From positions 1 to 35,323 of the forward strand of contig JAJXTM010000005.1 in the NCBI GenBank assembly GCA_021783875.1: a stretch of 35,323 nucleotides of DNA, read 5' to 3'. Source of the stretch: Bacteroidota bacterium. GTDB taxonomy: Bacteria; Bacteroidota; Ignavibacteria; Ignavibacteriales; Ignavibacteriaceae. The notes under the pieces were generated by a model that was not told the DNA's origin, ran no database searches, and worked only from the letters and a program-made list of their open reading frames with translations. This document shows, one piece after another, positions 1 to 8,772 of the stretch (positions within the stretch are counted from its first letter, which is position 1; each line of letters starts with the position of its first letter). The translations under genes were made by a program, and so were the position numbers.

Positions 1-50
1 GCTTTTTGAGCTCCGGGAATATCTAGTGTTTTACGTTGTTCTTTTGCCAT
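1..50 (-). CDS. fliG: Flagellar motor switch protein FliG, N-terminal fragment (continues off the left edge)
   Basis: Reverse strand from ATG at 50 reads MAKEQRKTLDIPGAQK, which runs off the window; position directly after fliF fits the flgBC-fliEFG order. Confidence 0.6.
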   Translation of the reverse strand, partial: MAKEQRKTLDIPGAQK

Positions 51-52
51 AA

Positions 53-1648
53 TTATATAAACTCGTCTTCATGAAGCCAGGCATTTATAAGTTTTGCTGC
101 TTCGACCGGGTTTTTAGAAACGTAATTAGAAATTTTATCTTGTTGTGCTCTTTTTCGGACTGCCTCATCGGATATTTCATCCTCTAAGTCTCCAATCGGA
201 AGCAAGTTTCTTTTTACATTCATTCCCAATTGCTGAGTCTGTTTGACTCCGGCTAACTCAGGTACTCCGAACTGGGAGTTACCTATTCCACCGCTATATG
301 TCCCGATCATTATTTTTTCATTTTTTAATTTTTTCATCAATCCTTTTAACAGAAATAATGCAGCAACAAATGCAGCCAACATCATGATCGGATTCATTAG
401 TTTTTGAGGATCATCGAATATGCCAGGTTTAGATATTTTATCCATAGTGAGATCTTTTGTCTCAAACGGTATATTAACAATTGAAATTTGATCATTTCTG
501 GATGAGTCAACTCCGACAGCACTTTTGATTATATCCTCAAGTTTAAACATATCATTTTGTGACCGCGGTTTATAAACTGTCTGTACATCATTTCCTTTTT
601 TTACTTCCGTCGGTACATCATTAATTACAGCAGCTACGCTTAAACGTTTTATATTTCCTGAACCTTGTATGACTTTTTGAATTGATTTACTAATTTCATA
701 ATTGGTAGTCGAATTCTGCGTTTGCTGCGCTGAAGAATCACCCATGCTTTTCCCGTTATTATCCGTCTTAATCGTTTGTTCACTTATTGCGACTTGTGAA
801 TTAGGATCATATGACTCCATAGTTTTCTCTACCTGATCAAAATCAAGATCAGCATTAATTTCGACCATAGAATTTCCGTAACCAAGTACATTATCCAGCA
901 TACTTTGGGCTTTTTGTGCTAGATAATTTTCAATTGATCTTTTAATTTCATATTGTTTTGAACTTGCAACAGCCAATGGATCATCGTCGTCCTGTTTAGA
1001 AAGAAGTTTTCCCTGTGTATCAATTAAAGTAACTTTACCCGGAGATAATCCTTCAACGCTGCTTGAGACAAGATTTAATATTGCTGATATATTATTCTTT
1101 GAAATTGAGTAGTTGTTTCTTAACTGCAAGACTACAGCGGCGGTTGTCGGTTTTTGTTCATCTTTAAATACAGATTTTTGCGGAATTACAATATGAACCC
1201 GGGCTCCCTGAACTCCATCAATTTCCATTATTGATTTAGCAAGTTCACCTTCAAGCGCTCTTTGATAGTCAAGCTTTTGCATAAAATCACTCATTCCCAT
1301 AGTGTTTTTATCAAAAATTTCATAACCTACGACACCAGAGCTGGGTATACCTTTGGAAGCTAAAGATAATCTAATTTCATAAACTTTATCCTTTGGAACT
1401 GAGATAGTCTTCCCGTTATCTGTAATTTCATATTGAACCTTTTGAGTTGTTAACTGATCGACAATTTTGGAAGCATCATCCTGGGATAGATTAGAATATA
1501 AAGGTGTATAAGTTGGTTGATTCAAAATTGAAAACAAAACAATAAATATTACCGCAGTAATTGCAACAGTAACTCCTATTGCAATTTTCTGCTGAAGAGA
1601 CAATTTGTTGAAAATATTTACAACAGCGCTTAAGGGATTATCTCGCAT
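53..1648 (-). CDS. fliF: Flagellar M-ring protein FliF
   Basis: 531 aa; N-terminal TM, YTPLYSNLSQDDASKIVDQL and GYEIFDKNTMGMSDFMQKLDYQRALEGELAKSI motifs, C-terminal TM. Confidence 0.97.
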   Translation of the reverse strand: MRDNPLSAVVNIFNKLSLQQKIAIGVTVAITAVIFIVLFSILNQPTYTPLYSNLSQDDASKIVDQLTTQKVQYEITDNGKTISVPKDKVYEIRLSLASKGIPSSGVVGYEIFDKNTMGMSDFMQKLDYQRALEGELAKSIMEIDGVQGARVHIVIPQKSVFKDEQKPTTAAVVLQLRNNYSISKNNISAILNLVSSSVEGLSPGKVTLIDTQGKLLSKQDDDDPLAVASSKQYEIKRSIENYLAQKAQSMLDNVLGYGNSMVEINADLDFDQVEKTMESYDPNSQVAISEQTIKTDNNGKSMGDSSAQQTQNSTTNYEISKSIQKVIQGSGNIKRLSVAAVINDVPTEVKKGNDVQTVYKPRSQNDMFKLEDIIKSAVGVDSSRNDQISIVNIPFETKDLTMDKISKPGIFDDPQKLMNPIMMLAAFVAALFLLKGLMKKLKNEKIMIGTYSGGIGNSQFGVPELAGVKQTQQLGMNVKRNLLPIGDLEDEISDEAVRKRAQQDKISNYVSKNPVEAAKLINAWLHEDEFI

Positions 1649-1651
1649 ATT

Positions 1652-1942
1652 TTATACCGGTATTTGTGTCAACTGTTTATACATATCTAATGTTTGATTC
1701 CGAATTTCAATTAGCAAATCAAGACTCGTTTTCGCCTTTTCACCGGCTATCATTACATCCTGAATTTCAACATTGCCTCCTGTAACAAATTGCTTTGTTA
1801 ATTGATCCTCATTCTCTTGATCCTTGTTAACTTGCCCGATTAAACCTGTCAAAATATTTCCAAATCCGGAGTCATCCGTAGGATTTGTCTTATTCGTATT
1901 TATTAATTCAGGTATAGTGTTTTGTATAGAAGTAATTTGCAT
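1652..1942 (-). CDS. fliE: Flagellar hook-basal body protein FliE
   Basis: 96 aa; C-terminal VEIQDVMIAGEKAKTSLDLLIEIRNQTLDMYKQLTQIPV is typical of FliE; between flgBC and fliF. Confidence 0.92.
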   Translation of the reverse strand: MQITSIQNTIPELINTNKTNPTDDSGFGNILTGLIGQVNKDQENEDQLTKQFVTGGNVEIQDVMIAGEKAKTSLDLLIEIRNQTLDMYKQLTQIPV

Positions 1943-1944
1943 AA

Positions 1945-2214
1945 TTATCCTCGCTTGTCGAACATTGAACCAATTTTAACACCGGACATTTTTCCGCTTT
2001 TTTGATAAAAATGATAGTCCGATATTTCACTTTTATTTTGCGGATAAAGATCTATAAAATATTTTTTTTCATCCTGAGATAGATTTATCTCGACTTTATT
2101 ACCGATATTCTTTGATTCAGCTTTCTGAGTATTAGCATTAGTTTTTGCATATTTGACATTACCGGTAGAAACTTGCGGATTATAATTGCCGATCATATTA
2201 GTTGAAATTCTCAT
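1945..2214 (-). CDS. Small uncharacterised protein within the flgBC-fliEF operon
   Basis: 89-aa ORF fitting between fliE and flgC with 2-4 nt gaps on the same strand; no family recognised. Confidence 0.75.
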   Translation of the reverse strand: MRISTNMIGNYNPQVSTGNVKYAKTNANTQKAESKNIGNKVEINLSQDEKKYFIDLYPQNKSEISDYHFYQKSGKMSGVKIGSMFDKRG

Positions 2215-2218
2215 TTAA

Positions 2219-2719
2219 TTAAATTCCTAAAGAATCTTTGACCATTTGTTTAGATGAATTTAGAGCGGTTAAATTTGCTTCATAACTTCTTGTAGCAGAG
2301 ATCATGTCAACCATTTCAGTAACAACATTTACATTTGACTGTTGAATATAACCCTGAGAATTTGCATTCGGATTATCGGGCTGGTAAACAAGGTCACCTA
2401 ATTTCTGATCTACTACTTCGCTTGCTACGGGAACTGAATTGCTTCCTGATAAATTATTCTGCATAAGTTCAGGGTTTGCAATTTGATTTTGGCTAGTAGT
2501 TTCAAGCCCAAGTGTAGGAAGTTGGACAGAAGAATTATTTACAAAAGGATTCTTTTGAGCTACTACTTCCAGATATTTTCTTTTATAAGGTTGACCGTCG
2601 GCAGTTTGGGTTACGTCTGCATTTGCAATATTTTCGGCTATAAGATTCATTCTTTTTCTTTGAATACTTAAACCGGCAGCGCTAATATTAAATCCGGGGA
2701 AATTAGTATTTACTTTCAT
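2219..2719 (-). CDS. flgC: Flagellar basal-body rod protein FlgC
   Basis: 166 aa; FNISAAGLSIQRKRMNLIAENIANADVTQTADGQPYKRK and C-terminal NVVTEMVDMISATRSYEANLTALNSSKQM. Confidence 0.96.
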   Translation of the reverse strand: MKVNTNFPGFNISAAGLSIQRKRMNLIAENIANADVTQTADGQPYKRKYLEVVAQKNPFVNNSSVQLPTLGLETTSQNQIANPELMQNNLSGSNSVPVASEVVDQKLGDLVYQPDNPNANSQGYIQQSNVNVVTEMVDMISATRSYEANLTALNSSKQMVKDSLGI

Positions 2720-3102
2720 GCTGGTGTTCCTTTAATTACACTATCTATATCTTTGAAATAATCACCTATTTTATTTGCTGCAAAACTATAATTGAGTTGA
2801 TTCTGTGCAAGATTCGCCATTTGTTTATCAATATCAACGTTGTTAACCTCGGACACTTTATCGGTGCTATTATCTGTTATTATTTCATAAGGAGGTGTTG
2901 AATTGTTTTCTGATTCTACAGGTTGTAATCCATCTGCAGTTTTGAGATAAGAACTCATATTCTCATTTAGCACATTTTTGAAAACAACATCTTGGCTGCG
3001 GTAATTTTCTGTGCCTATGTTTGCAATGTTCTGAGAAATTATTTTATTTCTTTGAGCACAATAGCTCGCAAAATCCTGTAATAATTTTATTTCACTTGGC
3101 AT
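2716..3102 (-). CDS. flgB: Flagellar basal-body rod protein FlgB
   Basis: 128 aa; RNKIISQNIANIGTENYRSQDVVFKNVL; overlaps the flgC start (ATGA). Confidence 0.94.
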   Translation of the reverse strand: MPSEIKLLQDFASYCAQRNKIISQNIANIGTENYRSQDVVFKNVLNENMSSYLKTADGLQPVESENNSTPPYEIITDNSTDKVSEVNNVDIDKQMANLAQNQLNYSFAANKIGDYFKDIDSVIKGTPA

Positions 3103-3133
3103 AACAGACCTAATAATGTTTATTGAAGTGAGG

Positions 3134-3148
3134 TCAAAATGAATGCCA
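3134..3148 (-). promoter_or_regulatory. Candidate sigma54 (-24/-12) promoter for flgB-flgC-orf-fliEFG
   Basis: Minus strand TGGCATTCATTTTGA against consensus TGGCAyrNNNNTTGCw: TGGCA and TTG match at the right spacing; about 30 bp before flgB. Confidence 0.4.
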
Positions 3149-3225
3149 ATAAGGAAGCAGTGTTTTATTAAGGTAGAATAGGAATGATATAGAAAGTGTG
3201 GCTAAATTCGGACAGTTGTTAATTA

Positions 3226-3471
3226 TTATTCAGAATAATCCAGGATAATTGATTTTGTTTGACCACATGAACAGACAAACTTTATTTCTTTAATTGAATC
3301 ATTTGCGTCTTTTTTCAAAATAATTTTTACCCCTTCATGGCTCTCTTCTTCGACCGATATTTTTGTTTTGCCAAACATTTGTGCTTTATCTGATTTAATT
3401 AAGTTTCCGTTAAGTTTAGATTTTTCAAAACTAAACTCTCTGTACAATTGTTCTTCAAAATCATTTTTCAT
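3226..3471 (-). CDS. Small uncharacterised protein with a C-terminal CSCG motif
   Basis: 81-aa ORF starting 1 nt after the cheB stop; ends IKEIKFVCSCGQTKSIILDYSE. Confidence 0.7.
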   Translation of the reverse strand: MKNDFEEQLYREFSFEKSKLNGNLIKSDKAQMFGKTKISVEEESHEGVKIILKKDANDSIKEIKFVCSCGQTKSIILDYSE

Positions 3472-3472
3472 A

Positions 3473-4558
3473 TTAAAACACTTTATTAATTATTTCCGGA
3501 ATTTTTTCAAGCGGCGCAATAACATCGGATAATCCAGCGTCAACTATTGCTTTAGGCATTCCAAAGACAACGCAGCTTTGTTCATCCTGTGCAAGGCTAT
3601 AACCGCCTAAACTTTTTAATTTTTTAATACCTTCAAATCCGTCTTTCCCCATACCCGTCATTATTACACCTAAAGTATATTTACCATAAACATCAATAAC
3701 GGAATCCATCATTACATCCACAGACGGACAATGCAGAGTCGAAGACGGCTCTTTAGAAATAACAATATTAGTTCTTCCAAAAGAGGAATTATTTAATGTC
3801 ATATGGAATCCGCCCGGAGCAATGTATACGAATCCCGGGCGAACTAATTCGCTGTCTTCAGCTTCTTTAACTTCAAGCTCACTTAGACTATTTAATCTTT
3901 CGGCAAGTGATTTTGTAAATTTCGGAGGCATATGCTGCACGATGAAAATCGGACAATTAATTTTTTTTGATAAAAGAGGAATAACTTTTTGCAAAGAGAA
4001 TGGTCCGCCAGTTGAAATACCTAATGCAATCGCCTTATAATTCATCCTTGGTAATTCACCACGCGCAGATATAAGAATCTTTTCTGGAGTTGTTTGAAGA
4101 TTTAATCTATGTATTCGATTTAATCTATTATGTATAACATTATGTTTAACAATCTCCTTAATTTTTGCAACGAGTTCCTCTTTTATCTTAATGATGTTCA
4201 CATTTACAAAAGACAATTCTTTAGGGATAAAATCCACGGCGCCTAATTCTAAAGCCTTGATCGTAATATCAGCGCCTTCCGTAGTAAGAGAAGAAACCAT
4301 TAAAACAGGAGTAGGACAGTCTTTCATAATCTTTGAAAGGGCTGTAAGACCATCCATTTTCGGCATTTCAATATCGAGAGTAACAATATCAGGTTTTAGG
4401 GATTTAACTAAATTATATCCCTCCAGGCCATCTTTCGCAGTTGCAATTACCTGGATATCAGGATCGCTTTCGAGAAGAATAGAAATAGATTTTCGCATAA
4501 AAGCAGAATCGTCAACGACGAGTGCTTTAATTTTATTATTTATAGTGTTAGTTGGCAA
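3473..4558 (-). CDS. cheB: Chemotaxis response regulator protein-glutamate methylesterase CheB
   Basis: 361 aa; receiver domain (VVDDSAFMRK, TLDIEMPKMDG) plus methylesterase motifs (GISTGGP, IVQHMPPKFTKSLAERL, MTGMGKDG). Confidence 0.97.
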   Translation of the reverse strand: MPTNTINNKIKALVVDDSAFMRKSISILLESDPDIQVIATAKDGLEGYNLVKSLKPDIVTLDIEMPKMDGLTALSKIMKDCPTPVLMVSSLTTEGADITIKALELGAVDFIPKELSFVNVNIIKIKEELVAKIKEIVKHNVIHNRLNRIHRLNLQTTPEKILISARGELPRMNYKAIALGISTGGPFSLQKVIPLLSKKINCPIFIVQHMPPKFTKSLAERLNSLSELEVKEAEDSELVRPGFVYIAPGGFHMTLNNSSFGRTNIVISKEPSSTLHCPSVDVMMDSVIDVYGKYTLGVIMTGMGKDGFEGIKKLKSLGGYSLAQDEQSCVVFGMPKAIVDAGLSDVIAPLEKIPEIINKVF

Positions 4559-6317
4559 GTTTATTAATCAATTCGCTTATATCAACAATCATTACAACAG
4601 TACCGTCGCCCATTATAGTAGAGCCTGCGATTCCTGTAATATTCCCTAAATAGCTGCCCAGTGATTTAATTACCACTTCCTTTTGTCCGCAAAGTTCATC
4701 GACTTTAATACCAAAAATTTTTTCAGCTAAGCCGACAACTACAATATATTGCCAAATTTTATCATTAGCGGATTTGCAATCGCTATAAAGGAGATTATCG
4801 ATTGCAACTAAGGGAATTACATTGTCCCTTCTTCTAATAGCTTCATGTTGGTTTATTGTATATATTTCTTCTATATGAACACGAAGAACTTCAATAACGG
4901 AGTTCAATGGAATTACAACTGTTTCAGAATTTACTTTTACTACCATTCCCGGAATAATTGCTAAAGTTAAGGGAAGTTTGACAATAATTTTTGTACCTTT
5001 TCCAACGACCGACTCAATATTAATTATACCGCGCAATTTGGTAACATTAGTTTTGACAACATCCATTCCAACACCGCGACCCGATACATTTGTGACAACT
5101 TCGGCTGTAGAAAATCCCGGTGCAAATATTAGATTATATGATTCCTGTCTTGTCAATTCTTTTGCCTTTTCCTTGGAAATTATACCCTTGGAAACTGCTT
5201 TTTCTTTAATAAAATCGGGATCTATACCTTTACCATCATCTTCAATAGTAATGATTATTTGATTCCCTTCCTGTTCGGCTGATAATACTACTGTCCCTAT
5301 CGGATTTTTTCCTATATCTTTTCTTTTATTAGGAGATTCAATTCCATGATCAAGAGAGTTGCGAATTAAATGAACTAATGGATCATTAATTTCTTCAATT
5401 AATGTTTTATCAAGTTCAGTATCTTCTCCTTTGATAATAAGATTAACTTCCTTTTCGGTTTCTCTGGCTAAATCTCTGACTAATCTCGGAAAACGGTTAA
5501 AGACTTTCCCAATTTTAACCATTCTAGTTTTCATAACAACTAGCTGAAGCTCATTAGTCATTAAATCTATTTGTTTTGTGGCATCTGCTAAATCTCTTGA
5601 TAATTTAGTCCCTTCATGTTCTAGAGCAACCTCAGAATTAACTTGAGCTAGACGGTTTCTGCCTAGAACTAATTCAGATGCTATATTTAATAATTCATCT
5701 AATCTTTCTACATCAACTCTTATAGAATTATCGACTTTTTTTGCCATTGCAACTGACGAAGGTTCCTTTGAAACAATAATTTTTGCTTCTAGTTCATGAT
5801 TAGTATTAGAATCAGGGTTTTCAATTTTTTGCTCTTTTTCAACCGGGACATCCTTTGTATTGATTGTTTTATCGGGAGCAGAATCAGAAATTTTATTATC
5901 AAGTTTGTCTAGTAATAGAGTAAGTAATTCTACTGTTTCATCAATTGGAGCGTCTTCATTAAAATCTACTTCAATAGATGAAAGAAGTTCTTTTATTTTA
6001 TCGTAGGCGACAAGAATTCCATCCATTAGCTCCGGAGTAAGTACAGCTTCGCCTTTTCGCAGTTTGTTCAATAAATCCTCACAGCGATGCGTCACTTGAG
6101 TTAGCTTGTCTAAACCAAGGAAGCCTGAGGTCCCTTTAATAGTATGAAAAGATCTAAAAACTTCATTGAGAAGATCGCTGTCATTTGGTTTATTCTCGAG
6201 TTCAATAAGATTAAGGTCCAATTTTTCAAGAATCTCTTTTGTCTCGACAATAAAACTATCTACGATTTCCTTCATTTCAGGATCTCGAAGCATCGAATAT
6301 TTGTTATCTTGGCTCAT
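4548..6317 (-). CDS. cheA: Chemotaxis histidine kinase CheA
   Basis: 589 aa; P1 (FRSFHTIKGTSGFLG), P3 dimerisation, HATPase (HLIRNSLDHGIE, GRGVGMDVVKTN) and CheW-like C-terminal domain. Confidence 0.97.
   Translation of the reverse strand: MSQDNKYSMLRDPEMKEIVDSFIVETKEILEKLDLNLIELENKPNDSDLLNEVFRSFHTIKGTSGFLGLDKLTQVTHRCEDLLNKLRKGEAVLTPELMDGILVAYDKIKELLSSIEVDFNEDAPIDETVELLTLLLDKLDNKISDSAPDKTINTKDVPVEKEQKIENPDSNTNHELEAKIIVSKEPSSVAMAKKVDNSIRVDVERLDELLNIASELVLGRNRLAQVNSEVALEHEGTKLSRDLADATKQIDLMTNELQLVVMKTRMVKIGKVFNRFPRLVRDLARETEKEVNLIIKGEDTELDKTLIEEINDPLVHLIRNSLDHGIESPNKRKDIGKNPIGTVVLSAEQEGNQIIITIEDDGKGIDPDFIKEKAVSKGIISKEKAKELTRQESYNLIFAPGFSTAEVVTNVSGRGVGMDVVKTNVTKLRGIINIESVVGKGTKIIVKLPLTLAIIPGMVVKVNSETVVIPLNSVIEVLRVHIEEIYTINQHEAIRRRDNVIPLVAIDNLLYSDCKSANDKIWQYIVVVGLAEKIFGIKVDELCGQKEVVIKSLGSYLGNITGIAGSTIMGDGTVVMIVDISELINKLAN
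5869..5895 (-). promoter_or_regulatory. Candidate sigma28 promoter internal to cheA
   Basis: Minus strand TAAA-N15-CCCGATAA: TAAA ATTTCTGATTCTGCT CCCGATAA. Confidence 0.35.
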
Positions 6318-6319
6318 AA

Positions 6320-7093
6320 TTATGAAAATAATTTATCAATTTCGTCTTGAGTAGTTTTATTTAAACTACTGCTGACTAGAGAATCGGCTACATCCTGTTT
6401 TTCAGTTGACTTTGTATATTCTGCATTTGGATCAAAAGTTGCCCCTTTGGGAATAGAAATATTTAGGATACTCGATTCTTTAGTCTCTGACTCATTTAGG
6501 TTTTGAATTAAAGATGAAAGTTTTTCTCTTACTGATTCAATAAGATGATTAACAGCTGCCAGTTGTTGAGAGGTTATATCCTGGACCTGCAAGGAAAGCG
6601 TTATATTATTTACATCATTGCGTGTTTTTTGAAAAACATTTAATATTTTTGGAATTTCTTCCCGGATCATATCTAACTTTTCATATTTTTCTATTAGCTC
6701 AATTACTTCAGGCGAAGCATTGATAGACTCCTTAATTTGTCCCCAAATCTTTTTCTTTTCATCTTCCATTTTTTGGATCGATTTTACATCTGTTTCAATT
6801 TTTTCAATTTCCAGAGAAATTGAATCTACAATATCTAATATCTCTGTAGTGGCTAACTCAGTTGCACTTGAAACATTATTTATCTGGTCCTTTGCTTTAG
6901 GAATTTTTACAGCAGTATCTGATATAGATGTATTTATAGTTTCAAGCAAAGGAACAGTTTGTTTCATAAAATCAATTATACTTTGAATAATGGGAATATA
7001 TTTTTCCCCATAAGAGAAAGCGACTTTTAAATCGTTTAATCTATTAAAAAGATCCGCCATGCTGTTTAGTTGTTTCATATATTTCCTATACAA
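6320..7093 (-). CDS. cheZ: CheZ-like chemotaxis phosphatase
   Basis: 257 aa; long helical protein with SLQVQDITSQQLAAVNHLIESV, resembling the CheZ QDLTGQ active-site helix, and a short C-terminal QDEIDKLFS peptide; between cheA and cheY. Confidence 0.75.
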   Translation of the reverse strand: MYRKYMKQLNSMADLFNRLNDLKVAFSYGEKYIPIIQSIIDFMKQTVPLLETINTSISDTAVKIPKAKDQINNVSSATELATTEILDIVDSISLEIEKIETDVKSIQKMEDEKKKIWGQIKESINASPEVIELIEKYEKLDMIREEIPKILNVFQKTRNDVNNITLSLQVQDITSQQLAAVNHLIESVREKLSSLIQNLNESETKESSILNISIPKGATFDPNAEYTKSTEKQDVADSLVSSSLNKTTQDEIDKLFS

Positions 7094-7463
7094 TCTGAAC
7101 TATTTGATCAATTTTTTCTTTTAATATTTGCGGTGTAAAAGGTTTAACTACATAATTATTAACTCTAGCCTGAAGCGCTTCAAGTATATCTTCTTTTACG
7201 CCCCGGGTAGTGACCATTAAAATCGGAAGTTTGTTAAATGTTTCATTACTTCGAATAGCTTTTACCAATTCCAATCCTGAAAGAACAGGCATATTCCAAT
7301 CCGTGATTACAAAATTTATGGTATTATCAGCTCCCAGCTTTTCAAGCGCTTCTTTACCGTCGCCGGCTTCGACAAAATCACTATAGCTTAAGCTTTTTAA
7401 AGAATTAATAACAATTCTCCGCATTGTAACGGAATCATCAACAACAAGAAATTTTAAATCCAT
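7086..7463 (-). CDS. cheY: Chemotaxis response regulator CheY
   Basis: 125 aa single receiver; VVDDSVTMRRI, ITDWNMPVLSGLEL, VTTRG, NNYVVKPF. Confidence 0.93.
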   Translation of the reverse strand: MDLKFLVVDDSVTMRRIVINSLKSLSYSDFVEAGDGKEALEKLGADNTINFVITDWNMPVLSGLELVKAIRSNETFNKLPILMVTTRGVKEDILEALQARVNNYVVKPFTPQILKEKIDQIVQIV

Positions 7464-7475
7464 AATAACTAATCC

Positions 7476-7841
7476 TTAATTTAGATATTTTGAAACTTCA
7501 TATACAACCCTTTTAGGGTCAAAAGGCTTTATTAAGTAAGAATTTGCCCCATATGAGATTCCTTTCTGAATTTCCTCACTACCCCCAAGAGAGGAAAGAA
7601 TTATAATCGGAATTTCTTTCAATTCCTCATTTCCTCTAATTGCTTTAATTAATTCAAATCCATCCATATTAGGCATATTTAAGTCTGTAATCACCAAATT
7701 TATCTTTTCGCTTGGCAATTTTTCTAGAGCTTCCATACCATCGGCACAGGAGATAATTTCAAAACCTTTCATGGTAAGTGCAAAGGAAACAAACTTTCTA
7801 ATAGACGGCGAATCGTCGGCTACAAGAATTACTTTTTTCAT
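7476..7841 (-). CDS. Second CheY-like single-domain response regulator
   Basis: 121 aa; VADDSPSIRKFV, VITDLNMPNMDGFELIK, LSSLGG, NSYLIKPF. Confidence 0.92.
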   Translation of the reverse strand: MKKVILVADDSPSIRKFVSFALTMKGFEIISCADGMEALEKLPSEKINLVITDLNMPNMDGFELIKAIRGNEELKEIPIIILSSLGGSEEIQKGISYGANSYLIKPFDPKRVVYEVSKYLN

Positions 7842-7850
7842 GTTAAATAT

Positions 7851-8747
7851 TTACTCCTTTTTATAACCAATTGTTTTAGGATAGCTAACAACCGAAAAAG
7901 CCTTTGATATCATGTGTAAAGTTTCAGCATATCCAATAAAGAAATATCCCCCTTTATTCAAAGAGTTATATAAACTAGACACAACCTTCATTTTTGATTT
8001 GATATCAAAATAAATTAAGACATTAGCGCAAAAAATTATATCAAAGTTAATCATAGATTTCATTGCCAAATCATCAAAAAGATTAAGTAATTTAAATGTG
8101 ACAAACTTTCTGATATCGGGATTAACTTCAAATGAATTCCCGGATTGAACAAAATACTTCTTCAAATAATAAATTGGGGAATTTCTAATAGAATATTCCC
8201 GATATTTTCCCTCTTTAGCAGTTTCTATAACTGCATGATTGATATCAGTGCCGATAATTTCAAAATCAAGATCTGGATATTTTGGTTTTATTAAATCCGT
8301 AATGATCATAGCAATAGAGTAAGCTTCTTCACCGCTTGATGAAGCAGCGCTCCATATTCTAATTTTTGGTTTACCCAATTTTCGTTTTGCAGCAATAATT
8401 TCGGGTATAATAGATGAGACAAGTGCATCGAGCTGGGGTTGATTTCTAAAGAAAAAAGTCTCATTTATGGTAATCGCTTCATATAAATATTTTTTTTCGT
8501 TAATTGAACCATTGCTGCTTTTTAGATAGACTAAATAATCATCATAAGAACCTAATGAAAGGAATGTCAATCTTTTCTGTATACGGCTTTCTAAAAGATA
8601 TTTTTTGTTATCTTGAAAATATATTCCGCAATTATCATAAATATATTTTCGTAGATTTTCAAAAGAAGAATCTGAAAGTTTGACACCAACTACTTGTTTA
8701 CCGAAAGATTGTACTTCAGAAGCTAAAGCATTATTTAATTGAGTCAT
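7851..8747 (-). CDS. cheR: Chemotaxis protein methyltransferase CheR
   Basis: 298 aa; INETFFFRNQPQLDAL, IRIWSAASSSGEEAYSIAM, FDIIFCANVLIYFD, GGYFFIGYAETL. Confidence 0.96.
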   Translation of the reverse strand: MTQLNNALASEVQSFGKQVVGVKLSDSSFENLRKYIYDNCGIYFQDNKKYLLESRIQKRLTFLSLGSYDDYLVYLKSSNGSINEKKYLYEAITINETFFFRNQPQLDALVSSIIPEIIAAKRKLGKPKIRIWSAASSSGEEAYSIAMIITDLIKPKYPDLDFEIIGTDINHAVIETAKEGKYREYSIRNSPIYYLKKYFVQSGNSFEVNPDIRKFVTFKLLNLFDDLAMKSMINFDIIFCANVLIYFDIKSKMKVVSSLYNSLNKGGYFFIGYAETLHMISKAFSVVSYPKTIGYKKE

Positions 8748-8772
8748 ATTAATTTTCTGATTTTTTGGTTAA

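Noticed and set aside
4191-4649. 152-aa plus-strand ORF antisense to cheB/cheA
   Set aside because: Opposite strand of well-supported cheB/cheA codons; no domain; shadow ORF. Same reasoning for 2483..2671, 3822..4040, 4978..5262, 6144..6350, 6166..6354, 6720..6986 and 8765..9064.
8250-8257. GCCGATAA perfect FliA -10 on the plus strand within cheR
   Set aside because: No TAAA at the required 15-nt spacing and it is antisense inside cheR.
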